This document shows, in pieces, positions 24,201-34,610 of a stretch of DNA of 64,000 nt. The DNA is from Gordionus sp. m RMFG-2023. Its lineage: Eukaryota; Nematomorpha; Gordioida; Chordodea; Parachordodidae. Under the pieces are notes generated by a model. It did not search any database, had not been told where the DNA came from, and saw nothing but the letters and a program-made list of their open reading frames with translations. The DNA is taken from positions 3,381,743 to 3,445,742 of the forward strand of contig NC_088778.1 in assembly GCF_954871325.1 (NCBI RefSeq), in the 5' to 3' direction. Made by a program: the position numbers and the translations under genes. The first letter of the stretch is position 1. The number at the start of each line of letters is the position of its first letter.

Positions 24201-25393
24201 AAATTCGTGATGAAACTTTGAAAGATACGGAATTAAAACAAGTCATAAATGATATTAATAACAACAGACCTATAATGAATAATATTTATAAAAACATTGA
24301 ATTGGAATTAAGTATAATTAAAGATTGTCTTTACAAAAGCAATAAAATTATAATTCCGTCTTCTATGAGAAAAACTATACTACAGTCATTACATGAAGGT
24401 CACTTGGGAGCAGGAAAAATCAAATCCTTAGCCAAAGATTACATGTGGTGGCCTGGCATAAATAATGATATTGTTACGGAAGTGAAAAGTTGTGACGATT
24501 GTAATATATATCACGATAATCCTATAAAGATACAAAAACCATGGGTTTCGGCAACTAAACCGTTTGAAAGGATACATATAGATTATGCGGGTCCGTTTTT
24601 CACAAAAAATTGGTTGATAATAGTCGATGCCTATAGCAAATTTCCAATTATTATTCCTGTTAAAAATATTACGACTAATGTTACTTTAAAAGAAATCTTT
24701 AAAACTTTTTCGCTATACGGAATACCTGAAACTATAGTTACTGATAACGGTACTAACTTTACGAGTAACGATTTTGAAAAATTTTGCAACAATTTTGGTA
24801 TTAAACATGTGCTTACATCTGCTTATCACCAGCAATCTAATGGCCAGGTTGAACGCATGGTTAGAACGTTCAAAACACACATGAAAAGGAATATTAAAAT
24901 AGACCCAGATATCGCACTTAGCAAATTTTTACTTAATTACAGAAATACGCGTAATGATACTACAGGAGTTACACCATCACAGAGAATGTTTAATCGAGAT
25001 ATTAGAATTAAATGGGACTTATTAAAACCGATGGAGGAAAAGAAGAATAAAATAAACGTCACTTTACCACGAAATAGAACTTTTAACGTAGGAGATTTTG
25101 TTTGGTATAAAATACAAGGTGATGATAAATGGTGCAAAGGTATAATCACACATAAGGAAAGTGATATGATGTTCCAAATTAAGACTGAGAAAGGTATTTT
25201 GAGGAGACATTTAGATCAAATAAGAATTAGAAACTGTTTTAACACAATTATTAATAATGACTCTAAGGATTCTTTTAAGGAGGGAAGTATGGACAAAAAT
25301 ATAAAAATTACTGATAATAACGATATAACACCTATCTCTAGACCTGTGCGAATTAAAAATAAACCTGCTTATTTAAAAGACTATGTAACTTAA
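21293..25393 (+). CDS. gag-pol polyprotein of the gypsy element
   Basis: One frame of 1366 residues. Order of parts: a gag-like helical region (about 1-180); an Asn/Tyr/Arg-rich stretch (about 185-340) with three to four repeats of a QRKQIQYNNNS unit in place of an obvious zinc knuckle; an aspartic protease around MQVDTGSKYTIIP (about residue 400); reverse transcriptase with FYIDDLL (about 680); RNase H around ATDASKCGLGAVL (about 825); and integrase with a zinc-binding N-terminus (HEGHLG...CDDC) and the core around VTDNGTNF and SAYHQQSNGQVER. The order protease-RT-RNase H-integrase is that of Ty3/gypsy. Gag and pol are in one frame, so no shift is needed between them. Confidence 0.96.
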   Translation: MEIKQEFTHKIPKLVGPLTEIYLDRILNYFSTSTLSDSIKINTLLNNLSDEVFDDIKAICSDTDILDLKIVIKKLTYLLPALNLNTLINKFNLLQQNSSESFMLWYIRVSKLHKKCNFLDDSRLKEKLRTSTLNDKIKYKFSKNFDLTLNQMVELGVKLDSSNIKSEDNDISYMYNDKKSDKDKNFCSRNDNNFRNNFRNNYDNRYRNGNYNNNFRYNYGNNNSRYHDNYNNYNYNNYRYNNNNNQSNFGRNNTWYDYNQRKQIQYGDVNRNNYQSYYNNSDNYRGNDKYQRKQIQYNNNSNNYRGNGNIQRKQIQYNNNSNNYRNGDENNKNQIQYNNDYNMNIEEIIEEKVDSTKNKDDNDFNVNNLSGDVINDNDNAFMTTVKVNDVVTCMQVDTGSKYTIIPHGLAKKLGIRDLKKSELQLTAYDGNLIKIIGTTQVKVTYDGMSKYLQAVVVESSKNALLGRMWINAFKNILNKFIANIDTNYEDEIKKLIKECESKLTNGPINKASVKLHLRNDAQPKIIPPRRIPYSKINLVSNELKKWIHDKIIEPVNDVRWASPVTAVYKEDGSIRLCADFKDTVNPALEDFRYPLPRINDLIAKLSEGKKFTKIDFKNAFLQIPIDKSCRNILTISTHKGYYQFTRLPFGLKTSSAIFQQIMDQIFGDMDDVIFYIDDLLITGKNDEAHLNNIKKVFDRISSFGLIPNFNKSVFFKNKVRFLGHDIDAKGIHANHDKIEAIINMPEPKSAAELSTFLGMAGYYRKFLNNFAEIADPLYKIVNKEKWAWNLEHSKSFNDLKKLISLPPALTYFNPELPIGIATDASKCGLGAVLFHIEKDGKEKPIAFASRTLLKSEMNYTNIEREALAIMFAIKRFQEYLIGTKFTIITDHKPLVHIFTKGLKDNSTMSLRLQKWNITLGGYDFYIKYKAGKYNVVPDCLSRLPQVCRDETIENVTIINEYEDLPINFDQIRDETLKDTELKQVINDINNNRPIMNNIYKNIELELSIIKDCLYKSNKIIIPSSMRKTILQSLHEGHLGAGKIKSLAKDYMWWPGINNDIVTEVKSCDDCNIYHDNPIKIQKPWVSATKPFERIHIDYAGPFFTKNWLIIVDAYSKFPIIIPVKNITTNVTLKEIFKTFSLYGIPETIVTDNGTNFTSNDFEKFCNNFGIKHVLTSAYHQQSNGQVERMVRTFKTHMKRNIKIDPDIALSKFLLNYRNTRNDTTGVTPSQRMFNRDIRIKWDLLKPMEEKKNKINVTLPRNRTFNVGDFVWYKIQGDDKWCKGIITHKESDMMFQIKTEKGILRRHLDQIRIRNCFNTIINNDSKDSFKEGSMDKNIKITDNNDITPISRPVRIKNKPAYLKDYVT

Positions 25394-25472
25394 AATATAA
25401 AATAAATATTAAATTGCATAAACTAAATTAAATATTAAAACGCTTATATTAAAACGCTAAAAATATAACAAT

Positions 25473-25598
25473 TGATTTATCATTCTTCATTTATTCTTAT
25501 GATGAACTATTATTTCTTATTCGCAACTTATTTTATTGATTTATCATTCTTCATTTATTCTTATGATGAACTATTATTTCTTATTCGCAACTTATTTA
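25473..25598 (+). repeat. Two-copy tandem repeat downstream of pol
   Basis: TTGATTTATCATTCTTCATT followed by TATTCTTATGATGAACTATT and TCTTATTCGCAACTTATTT occurs twice in a row without visible change. It lies in the gypsy 3' untranslated region before the purine tract. Confidence 0.85.
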
Positions 25599-25858
25599 TG
25601 ATAATAACAATTTCGGAAAAATGACAATTAACAATTGAGTACTATCAAACAAGCTATGATTAATGGAGACAATTTACGATATGGATATCAAGCTTGCGAT
25701 TTAAACAAACCAACGTGCAAAATCGATTTATACAAACCAACGATTGGACAAGCCAACGTTATGATGATTTGTGATACAACTTGATTACCAAAACGATAAA
25801 CCACTTGGACAACAAACTCTCTGTGTCTTCTCCGATGAAATTATCAGAAGAGGGAGAA

Positions 25859-26210
25859 TGTTGCGTTATTATAATTATATATTTTTGTAATCTAATTTTA
25901 TTTTTATATTACATTTTATGAATTCAAATTTATCTTTTCAACTTAACTTTTTATTTTTGTAATTCAACTTATATTACTTATTATTTTGCGTAACCTTATT
26001 TATATAACTTTCGGTTTAACTTTACTTTTTTTATATTATTTTATTTTTTATATTTCGTTTTATATTCTAATTTATATTTTATAAAACGTATAAATACCTT
26101 AAGAAAAGAAAAAGAAATTAGTAAATAAAGTTAATAAAATATATTTTTTATTTGATAAAGTTATCAAATCTTATTTATTATTCACCGGCACATATTCATG
26201 TTATTTTACA
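25859..26210 (+). repeat. 3' LTR of the gypsy element
   Basis: Preceded by the purine tract AGAAGAGGGAGAA and followed by the target duplication TATTT. Identical by eye to the 5' LTR. Confidence 0.95.
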
Positions 26211-26533
26211 TATTTTATAAGAAAAAATTCAATTAAATTTTACACGTTTTAATTATTTTATTTTTAATAAATGAAATTTATCCGAGAATAATATTAAAAA
26301 TAGCATTACAAATTATTTTTTTTTGAAATTTTTTTAAAATCTACTAGATACAAGCCAGCTAGTTATTATAATGAAGAAGAAGAAAAACGTATTAATAACT
26401 GAAAGTGCGGATGTTAAAGTTGCTTCCTTAGATGAAGAAGTTTATTAGTATTTTTTATTGAATATTTAAATGTTATATTTTCATAAGATTTTAATTTTCC
26501 ATGTTTTGACATGCTTTATATAATACTTGTTTA

Positions 26534-27040
26534 CAAATAATCTTGACGGATATTACTAACTCTAAACCTTTTAATCTGATTTCTTGCTTATTTTATAATT
26601 TTAATATTGCATATAAAATAGATATTAAAGGATGGCTCAAACTTTCCCTTAATTTTTATAAAATTTTTTTCCTAGCCCTTAAATATTTTTCATTATATTG
26701 TAGTCTATAATATTTTTTATTAATAAAGATGACATAAATTTTCCTAATTCAAATTTTTAAGAGTTGTGATTCTGACATTTACATGTTTTCAAATAATCTT
26801 GACAGATATTACTAACTCTAAAACTTTTAATTTAATTTCTCGCTTATTTTAAAATTTTAATATTGCATATAAAATATATATTAAAGGTTGGCCTAAACTT
26901 TCCCTTAGAAATTTAATCAAGTTTTTTTCCTAGTCCTTAAATATTTTTCAATATATTGCAGTCTATAATATTTTTTATAAATAAAGATGACATAATTTTC
27001 CTAATTCAAAGTTTTAAGAATTGTGATTCTGACATTACAC
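26534..27040. repeat. Two-copy tandem duplication, period 256 bp
   Basis: The unit starting CAAATAATCTTGAC at 26534 starts again at 26790. It contains ATATTACTAACTCTAAA, TATTAAAGG.TGGC.-AAACTTTCC and GTGATTCTGACATT in both copies, with scattered differences that suggest moderate age. No coding sense is visible; the second copy abuts an exon-like segment. Confidence 0.85.
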
Positions 27041-27049
27041 CAGTTGTCT

Positions 27050-27178
27050 GGCCAGGCTGGTCTATAGGTAATCAGTCTCACTGCAGAACCATTTAACAAA
27101 TTAAATTTCAAAACACCTTTTTTTCCATTGATGGCCTTATTAATATGTTTTTCTACTATATCTTCTAATATCAAATAG
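27050..27178 (-). CDS. Orphan exon-like segment, function unknown
   Basis: On the minus strand an acceptor TTTGTTGCAG precedes about 43 codons reading YLILEDIVEKHINKAI, then NGKKGVLKFNLL and SAVRLITYRPAWPDNW; a GT lies just after the last part. Codon use and composition are clearly protein-like compared with the surrounding DNA, but I do not recognise the family. No neighbouring exon was identified, so it may belong to a host gene with long introns or be a lone leftover. Confidence 0.4.
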
Positions 27179-27199
27179 CTGCAACAAAGCATTAAGTTT

Positions 27200-29117
27200 A
27201 CTATGAAAGCAACTTATTTTTTTTTATTTGCAAAACCATACAAAAAAGTTATAAATGAAACAGAATTTCTATGCTTTTTTAGTAAAATGACTGAGTACTA
27301 ATGATAAAAGTTATTGTTATATAAAAATTTTTTAAATTGAAATCAATCATAGACCAAGTAATTGATTAAGACTCATATTGTTTCTACAATAAGGTTATAT
27401 TCATTTTTAAAGAAATCCCCACTCTGCACTTGCAGCTATTAGAGCTAAAGTTAAAAATCACTTTCATTATTTTTTTAAAATTTTTGTAAAGTCCAGAGAT
27501 TCTAATCTTAATCAATATCAATTAAGGTTCAGATAAAAAAAGGCTTCAGGGTTGGTTCACAAAAATGATAATATTGGTTTTGTTTCATCCTTTAAAAACT
27601 GATGCAACATTTTCACTAACTAATATTTTATAAGTATGTAAAGATGAATGTTTTTTAAAAATTTATTACTATTCCAAGATTATCTTCTGTCTAATTTTAT
27701 CTATAAGGAGGAACTATGAATTTTATGACTGAGAATACTTCTGCACGAGTGGAGATTTCTTAAAAATTTTCTAAATTTTCTTTTCTTTATTAAAAAAATA
27801 AGTATTTTATTTATAATTGCTTCCACTATTCTAATTTTATTTGTTATACATTTTTAAAATTTTTATTATACCATAAAATAAGTCATTTAAAAAAATATCA
27901 AATTTTAATTAATTTATCATTTTAGACTTAATTATTTAGTTATATTCTTCAATGTAAAAGTCTATAAACATTGATTAATCATTTATTCTTATAGTAAAAT
28001 CATTGTTATCTCTTTTTTTGTTCCAACTATTTTGTATAAATTATAATCCCAACTATTCTATTCATGATCAATATAAATTATTAAAATTCACTGAGGTTGA
28101 CAAAATAACCTTCAAACAAAATTGGAAGGGTTGGGCAAAAATCCATATTTTTAGCTCATTTGATATGGGATGACAACTCATCTTCTCATTAGGGTTTTAA
28201 TACAAAAACAGAAATTTTTAAAGAATTTCCAAAAATTCACATTCAATAAAATAAATTTTCTTGAAATAAAACACAATTGCCATTCTTTATTTTCCCCAAT
28301 CCAATTTAAAATCCACTGAAGGGTAAATCAATTTTTAAGAAAAAATTATTCTTTTTCGAAGTAACCATATCACAATTCTGGACAAAAGTACTTTGGATAA
28401 ATAGAAACTGGCTAAAAATACCATTAAAAAGTATATGATTATTACAATGCGAATGATGTAAAAAAATAAATGATAAAAAATTTCTTAGGGGGGGGAGGGG
28501 TATTTTTGTGTAGTATCTTTTTTGTCCATGTCCTTTCCTTTTGAAGCTTTATGTTCTAGATAACCGAGATTCCTTTTTTTAATAGATCACGGCATGGATT
28601 GATCTGGCTCAACTTGGGTTGATAAGTCTTTGACAGATATTTTTTTGACCTTGATCAGATCTGGACTTGATTTTAAAATTTAACCTTGACAATTTTTTTT
28701 TAGTTAAATTAAAAATTATTTTCAAAAATGTATCACAAAGTTGTTTAATATCCTTCGGCACTTGGGACATACCCTGGCTCATCTTATTTATTGAAAATTA
28801 TTTCTGTTGTGTTCAGGCCAAACATATTTTGAACTAATAACACCCTATTTTGGTTTTTGTTATATATATATAATATATATATTTTGTATGTTACCGTCAA
28901 ATGTAATATTTTTTTTGAATTTTAGAATTCGAATTTACTGGAAATGTATTTCATCATGTTTGGAATAACTTACACCTTATGAAGTTCAGACAATTCTACC
29001 ACAAACTTTTGAACTTGATATAATTATTTTAGTTTTTTATATAGATTTCTTTATATAAATTATCAAAGATTCAGAGGTTTAAAGGTAAAATTGTCTATAA
29101 TTCATGAGATAGGTATC
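27200..29117. other. AT-rich stretch without recognised genes
   Basis: No convincing exon or repeat boundary was seen. Features of note are a G8 run near 28488 and a TA microsatellite near 28861-28881. Confidence 0.4.
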
Positions 29118-31457
29118 AGGGCCATAGCCAGGAATTTTCATCTGAATACAAAATAATAAAATTATAATATTATACAAGATTTTTTATTCTTAAATTTTAA
29201 CAAAAATGAATTAAAATATAAATTCTTTATTATTCTTTTTTCATAAGCCATTATTACTACATTACGTTAGTGCTTGATAGAACTCTCACTAGTGTAGAGA
29301 ATGAGGCCTTACAAGAAGCTGTTGATACCACAATGATTGACTAATGAGTTGGATTTATAAAATTATTTGAATGCGAGATATTTTTTTTTATACATAATAA
29401 TTTTCAAAATTATCTGTTTCTTTAACTTCTGCAGCTAATAATCCTTTCTACTTTCATTTCATGATGTAAAGTTTCCATTTTAAGTTTAATAATGATTTTA
29501 ATGAAGCCATTTTATCTGATATAAAATAATCAGGGTCAAAGGGAGACAATGTTATATCATGATCGAAAATTTAACAAATGTTCAACAAAGTAATCAATAA
29601 TTTCATAAAATTCTTTATTAAAGATGGAGTCTTTTACAATCAAATTCTAATTTAGTCTCAACTAAAAAATATTGATAATTTATAGGCGTTTTATGTACCC
29701 ATGATGATTTTTGGGGAGTGAGATTAAATTTTACTTAAGGTTTTTTATCTTTAACTCTAATCAAGTCAAAAGAATTATTGCTTCTTTTATTAAATTTTCT
29801 TGGATTTCTCCAGAAGAAAATGCTCAGATTTTCGCAACCTGATGCATCTTTTGTCTCATCAGTCTTAAAACAAACAAAGGCATTTCACATTTGTTATATT
29901 TATCTGAAATATATTCAAGCACCATATCTGCCATGATTTACTTCATTTTGAATATGAGGTGATGTATATTGGGCACTTTTGGGTATAAATTTCATAATCT
30001 TATTCAATTCGATCGTGTATAAAACATTGCTATAAATAATTCAGAAGAATAAATTATTTTTTCATCATTTGCTGCATCTATAATTTGTGTCGAACCAGTG
30101 CCACGAAAAGGTAGCTCCTGTATGCTAAAAAATAGCATCAAATCAAATATTGATTTAATATAGTATTGATTACAATTAATTTGTTGACTTCCCAACTGTT
30201 ATTTCAGTACCCTTATTTATATTTCGATTTTTATCATGCCATATTGTAATTGAATTTAAATGAGCTTTTGAGCTCTCGTGTTTTAGCAGTCCTTTATTGG
30301 CAGCTAACTCATTTTTCCAATTTCTGAATCCCTTTTGTCCAAATTCATCACTTGGACTACACAAGTATTTCCTACATGGAAAACAAAAAGCAGCGTCAGC
30401 TTCTACACTGTACTCCAACCAGTCTCGACCTCTGTACCATGATTTTTGAAATGATCTTTGCCTTGCATATATATCTTTTTTCATGTAATTGTTTAATTAG
30501 ATTTGCTTTCGTTCATTCTGGCCAAGGTCACCTGGGATTTGAATTGAACTTGAATTATTAGAGGATTTTTTTGACACTAGAAATATTATTATTAATAAAT
30601 TATAAGATGGGAATGGGTCATAATAATGGTCATCAGGATGGGTGAAGGGAAGGGCATGCTGAAAATGAACACATACAAAATTCTCTTATCTTGTATTTAA
30701 CAAGTATTTGCTATACTGTAGTGCCCAAACCCTGATGAACATTATCAAGTAAAATAAAAAGATCATAAACATTATATTTTTATCAATTACTAGTTGCCTC
30801 TTGACAACGAAAGACTGAGCTGCTAGCTGATTGAGCCTCTTCTTCATCTTCAATATTTGTATTAAAATCAAAATGTAATAAATGAATCACCATAATCACA
30901 TACTCCTATTGATATTGTCAAAAATATATAAATAGGAAAAATCTGGGTTAAGTTTTAAACTATTTACCATCTTCCTCTACCTGAGAGTAGTGAGGATCTT
31001 GATCTAGATTATTAGCTTCAACTTCATATCTTGAAATATGAGTGAATATATTTATTGTAATAATTATTACTTTACTAAAATAATAATATTAAAAATAAAT
31101 GTCTCTATCTTTATCTCTCATCTTATCTTATATATATGAAATAATATATAAATATTGCCCAACCCAACCCTATAGATATTAGTTTTTGCTCATATATCAT
31201 GTAAATCATGGTTAAATAATTCTTCACAAAAAAATAATAATAGAAATTTATACTAACTATGAGCAGAATCAATTTCAGAAATTTCTAATGTATTAACACT
31301 AGTAGTTTGTAGAGGTTGTGATGTTGCTTGACATTTGTTTAACTTAAAATAAGAATTAATGACTGATTGTTTCTTCATAATTTTAAAATAACTGGTTATA
31401 TATTATAATAATAATTAGTGACAAGAGTATTTGCTATATTGTAGTGCCCAGCCCTGA
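29118..31457 (-). mobile_element. hAT element with an intron-containing transposase gene
   Basis: The 3' tip is at 29118, and a plausible 5' tip CAGGGCTGGGCACTACA lies at 31457. Transposase exons, minus strand: from the ATG at 31378 (MKKQSVINSYFKLNKC), 31029-30968 (YEVEANNLDQDPHYSQVEED), about 30862-30795 (NIEDEEEAQSASSSV) and about 30560-30180, the finger exon (GRDWLEYSVEADAAFCFPC, then a W and KAHLNSI). LPFRGTG and IDAANDEKIIYSSELF follow near 30000-30115. A second CAGGGTTTGGGCACTACA motif at 30733 marks a nested insertion or a duplicated end. The catalytic region is badly decayed. Confidence 0.65.
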
Positions 31458-31834
31458 TCGACGTTATCAAATATTCACCAGTAAAATTGTAGATATTTAG
31501 TATTCAAAACCAGTTAGAGAAACACAACCAGTTATTAATTATTGTCTATTTTATATGATTGCTTTATTTTTGGTTTTATCAATATTGATAAAAAGGTCAT
31601 AAACATTATATTTTGAAAGATCAAAGAAGAAAAAATAATATTTTTTATATTTATAAATCAATTATTAGTTGCAACCTGACAATGAGAGACTGAGCTGGTA
31701 GACGATTGAACCACTTCTTCATTTTCTATATTTGTTTTAAAATCCTAACGTAATAATGCATAATCATCTTCTTTCCTATCGATATTGTCAAAAGATATAT
31801 ATATAAATAGAATAATCTGGAAAAATTGCGTTAG

Positions 31835-33757
31835 CTGCAAAGAAGGGACTGGTAAAACATGAAAGTTCATAAGCTAATTTAAATTCAATAACAATTCGGG
31901 ATGATAAAAATCTAAATTATAAATAAGTAATACTGAGATAACAACGATTTTGGGTAGCCAACAAATTAACCGTAATCGTTACCATCTTAAATCAATATTT
32001 GATTCGACGCATTTCCTTAGCATACAAGGGGCTACCTTTTCATGGGACGACTAGTTTGACAAAAATTACCGATGCTGCAAATGATGAAAGCATAATTTAT
32101 TCTTAAGGACTATTTATAGCAATGTTTTCATGCACACCATTCCAAAAAGATCCAGAATTAAATGAAATTATGAAATTAATATCCCCAAAATGCTCAACAT
32201 GCATCACCCTCAGATTCAAAACGAAGTACTCATGGCAGTTATGGGTGCTTGAATATATTTCAGACAAATGTTACAAAGGTCTGATGCCCTTTTTTTTTAT
32301 GTCTTAAGGCTGATGAGGCAAAAGATGCATCAGATTGTGAGAACCTTAGTATTAATTATTCGCTATATTTCTTCTGGAAAAATCCAAGAAAGTTTAATAG
32401 GAATTATTAATTTACAATGTTTTTTCGGCCGAAATCATTACTGATTGCATTTTAAAGCAACTTAATGACTTTAATATTAATTCAAAGATAAGCCAGGCAT
32501 ATAAAGGTGCAAACGTTATGTCTGGCCAAAATGGAGGAGTGACCACATGTTGCATCTTGTGGTTCAAAATTGGTATAATAATATCGTTATCATTTCTAAT
32601 TTTTTTAAATTTATCTAATGCATTTTATATTAGAAACATCTCGCATTTTTTACGAGAGTTTTGAGGCTATTGGTGAAGTATTATTTTACTTTTCTAAACT
32701 CTTAATTCAGAGATTTCCACTCATGATTCAAGATGAAGGCCTCTGGTCTTTTACCTCAATGCGTTAAAATGAATTACGTTATATTAGCCAATAATCTATG
32801 AGATATTAATAACAATAGATCCACTAAATAAGTACCTACAGTCAGTTTGTACTAATTTAGTGGTTGCTAAAAATTGTATTGATTTCTCCGCTATCAATAT
32901 ATTAAAAAATAAGGGAAGCGATAATTCTTTCGATTTGAATAGAATTATGGCTGAAAAACTTTTAGCAAAATTGAATCTCACTCCCCAAAAATCATCTAGG
33001 GTACGTAAAACGCCTATAAATTTTCAAGATTTTTTAGTCAAGACCAAATTACAATTTGATTGTGAAAAAGACTCCAATTGGAGTTCCTTAAGAAAAGGAA
33101 TCATGAAATTATTGATTACTTTGTCTGATCATTTTTTTAAATGTTTGATCATGATTTAGAACATTGTTCCCCTTTGACCCTGATTACTTTATTTCAGATA
33201 AAATGGCCCCATTAGAATCATTATTAAACTTAAATTTGGAAACGTTGCATCATTAAATGAAATTAGCTAAAGGATTATTAGCTGCAGAAGTTAAGGAAAC
33301 ACGTAATCTTGAAAATATCCTATAATATTATGTATAAAAAAAATATCATCTTGCATTCAAAGAATTGTATAAATGCTACTCGGCACCCATCATCATTGGG
33401 GTATCAACGGCTTCTTGTGAGGCCTCACTTCTCTATACTAAAGAGAGTTCTATCGAGCACTAGAGAGTCGATGAAAGATCAATGTAAACGTAATGTAGTA
33501 TTTAATGGCTTATGATAAAGTGAATAATACAGAATTTATCTTTTAATTCCATTTATGTTTTAAATTTAAAAATATAAAACGGCATATTATTATTATAAAA
33601 TTATAGTATTATTTTGTATTCATAACATTAACTAATTTTTAATAAAAAATAGCAAAATATTTCTGTGATTATTTGTTTTATTCTAGAATTATAGCGCTCC
33701 CCCCATAGTTAGCAGCTGATCCCCCCCTTAGCTGAAAATTCCTGGCTACGGCCCTGA
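31835..33757 (+). mobile_element. Diverged plus-strand hAT copy
   Basis: It starts within the finger exon (TTAGCTGCAAAGAAGGGACT parallels the minus-strand copy near 30290) and continues with TKITDAANDESIIYS near 32062. A better kept stretch at 32860-33159 reads VAKNCIDFSAINILKNKG and QKSSRVRKTPINF. It ends at the tip TTCCTGGCTACGGCCCTG at 33757. Multiple stops and frame changes make it non-functional. Its arms differ noticeably from the minus-strand copy. Confidence 0.65.
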
Positions 33758-34065
33758 AACTTACCATGTTCAAGCTGTGGTTTTTTTTTTGACGAGGAAT
33801 ATAAAATGTGGAAATAACTTGCTATTTTTTCATGAAACGAGTGAATGGATATTTTAATAACTAATATTTTAAATATGTTCTTGTTTATTATTTTGTATAA
33901 ATTAAATAATAAATAATATTTTTCGAGAAAACGTGTTTGTGTTTTCATTTAGTTTTAATTTTTAAAGGTAATTAAAATTTTTTAAATTTTTTTTTAGGGG
34001 GGGGGAGCGGAATGGGCGCCAAAGATATTTTCTGGGGGTCAGGTTTGGCCGTAACTACGGTCTGA
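33758..34065. mobile_element. Possible second hAT-type end pair
   Basis: The inverted end CAGACCGTAGTTACGGCC near 34063 resembles the tip CAGGGCCGTAGCCAGG at 33757. Both are followed inward by G-rich runs (G9 near 33997, C7 near 33721). This may be a short non-autonomous element sharing the 33757 tip or remnants of two elements. Confidence 0.35.
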
Positions 34066-34388
34066 TAGGTTTTCTAAATATGCTGAACTATGTATTTCCG
34101 GAAAAAATGAAAAAAAATGTGACATTGCCAAGAGAAAAACGCTTTACCGCTAAACATACGTACGTTAAATCATATATATATTTAGTCGCACAAAGACGCT
34201 TCATCCTCCGCGAAAATCTAAATAATCTCTTTTTAAAGGCTATTTAGAGGTTGAACTATATATCCAGCGAAACTGACTACTGTTTATAAATAAAAACGAA
34301 CTAGAAGGACACAATCTATTATTTTTTTTTGATTTTTTTGAAATAACTTACTTTTAAAAAAACAATAGTAAGCTATGCGACTACTTTA

Positions 34389-34480
34389 AACTTTTTTTCT
34401 TTCTTTCTTTCTTTCTTTTTTTTTTCTTCCTTTTTTTTTCTTCTTTTTTTTTCTTTTTTTTTCTTTCTTTTTTTTTCAAA
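34389..34480. repeat. T/C-rich microsatellite
   Basis: Almost pure pyrimidine tract with TTTC and TTTTC units, 130 bp upstream of the NOP56 start codon. Confidence 0.9.
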
Positions 34481-34610
34481 AAAGTATTCTCAGGATAGAG
34501 ATCGCATTTGGAAAAAAAGTCAGATGTCCATAATTCCCGCCAAAACGTTTTTTTTTTCGCGAATAATCTTTGATCTCTTAAATTTACAACAAATAAAAAA
34601 TTAGGCTTCG

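Larger units (their letters stand above)
20453..26210 (+). mobile_element. Ty3/gypsy LTR retrotransposon, looks whole
   Basis: Two 352-bp LTRs (20453-20804 and 25859-26210), each beginning TGTTGCGTT and ending TTTTACA, enclose one long gag-pol frame. A 5-bp target duplication TATTT flanks the element (20448-20452 and 26211-26215). A primer-binding-site candidate TGGTGCCTCCAGTGTTGGC follows the left LTR, and a purine tract at 25846-25858 precedes the right LTR. I saw no difference between the LTRs when reading them side by side, so the insertion is young. Family: Ty3/gypsy, resembling the K02A2.6-like animal lineages. Confidence 0.96.
29118..33757. mobile_element. Composite hAT cluster with head-to-head copies
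   Basis: The left tip CAGGGCCATAGCCAGGAATT and the inverted right tip CAGGGCCGTAGCCAGGAATT form terminal inverted repeats of hAT type. Between them lie a minus-strand copy (about 29118-31457) and a diverged plus-strand copy (about 31835-33757) of the same ZMYM/TTF-finger transposase gene, with an extra minus-strand partial copy at about 31427-31830. Flanking 8-mers (ATAGGTAT and AAACTTAC) do not match, so the two tips were probably not mobilised together. The cluster most likely formed by nested insertion and rearrangement. Confidence 0.7.
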
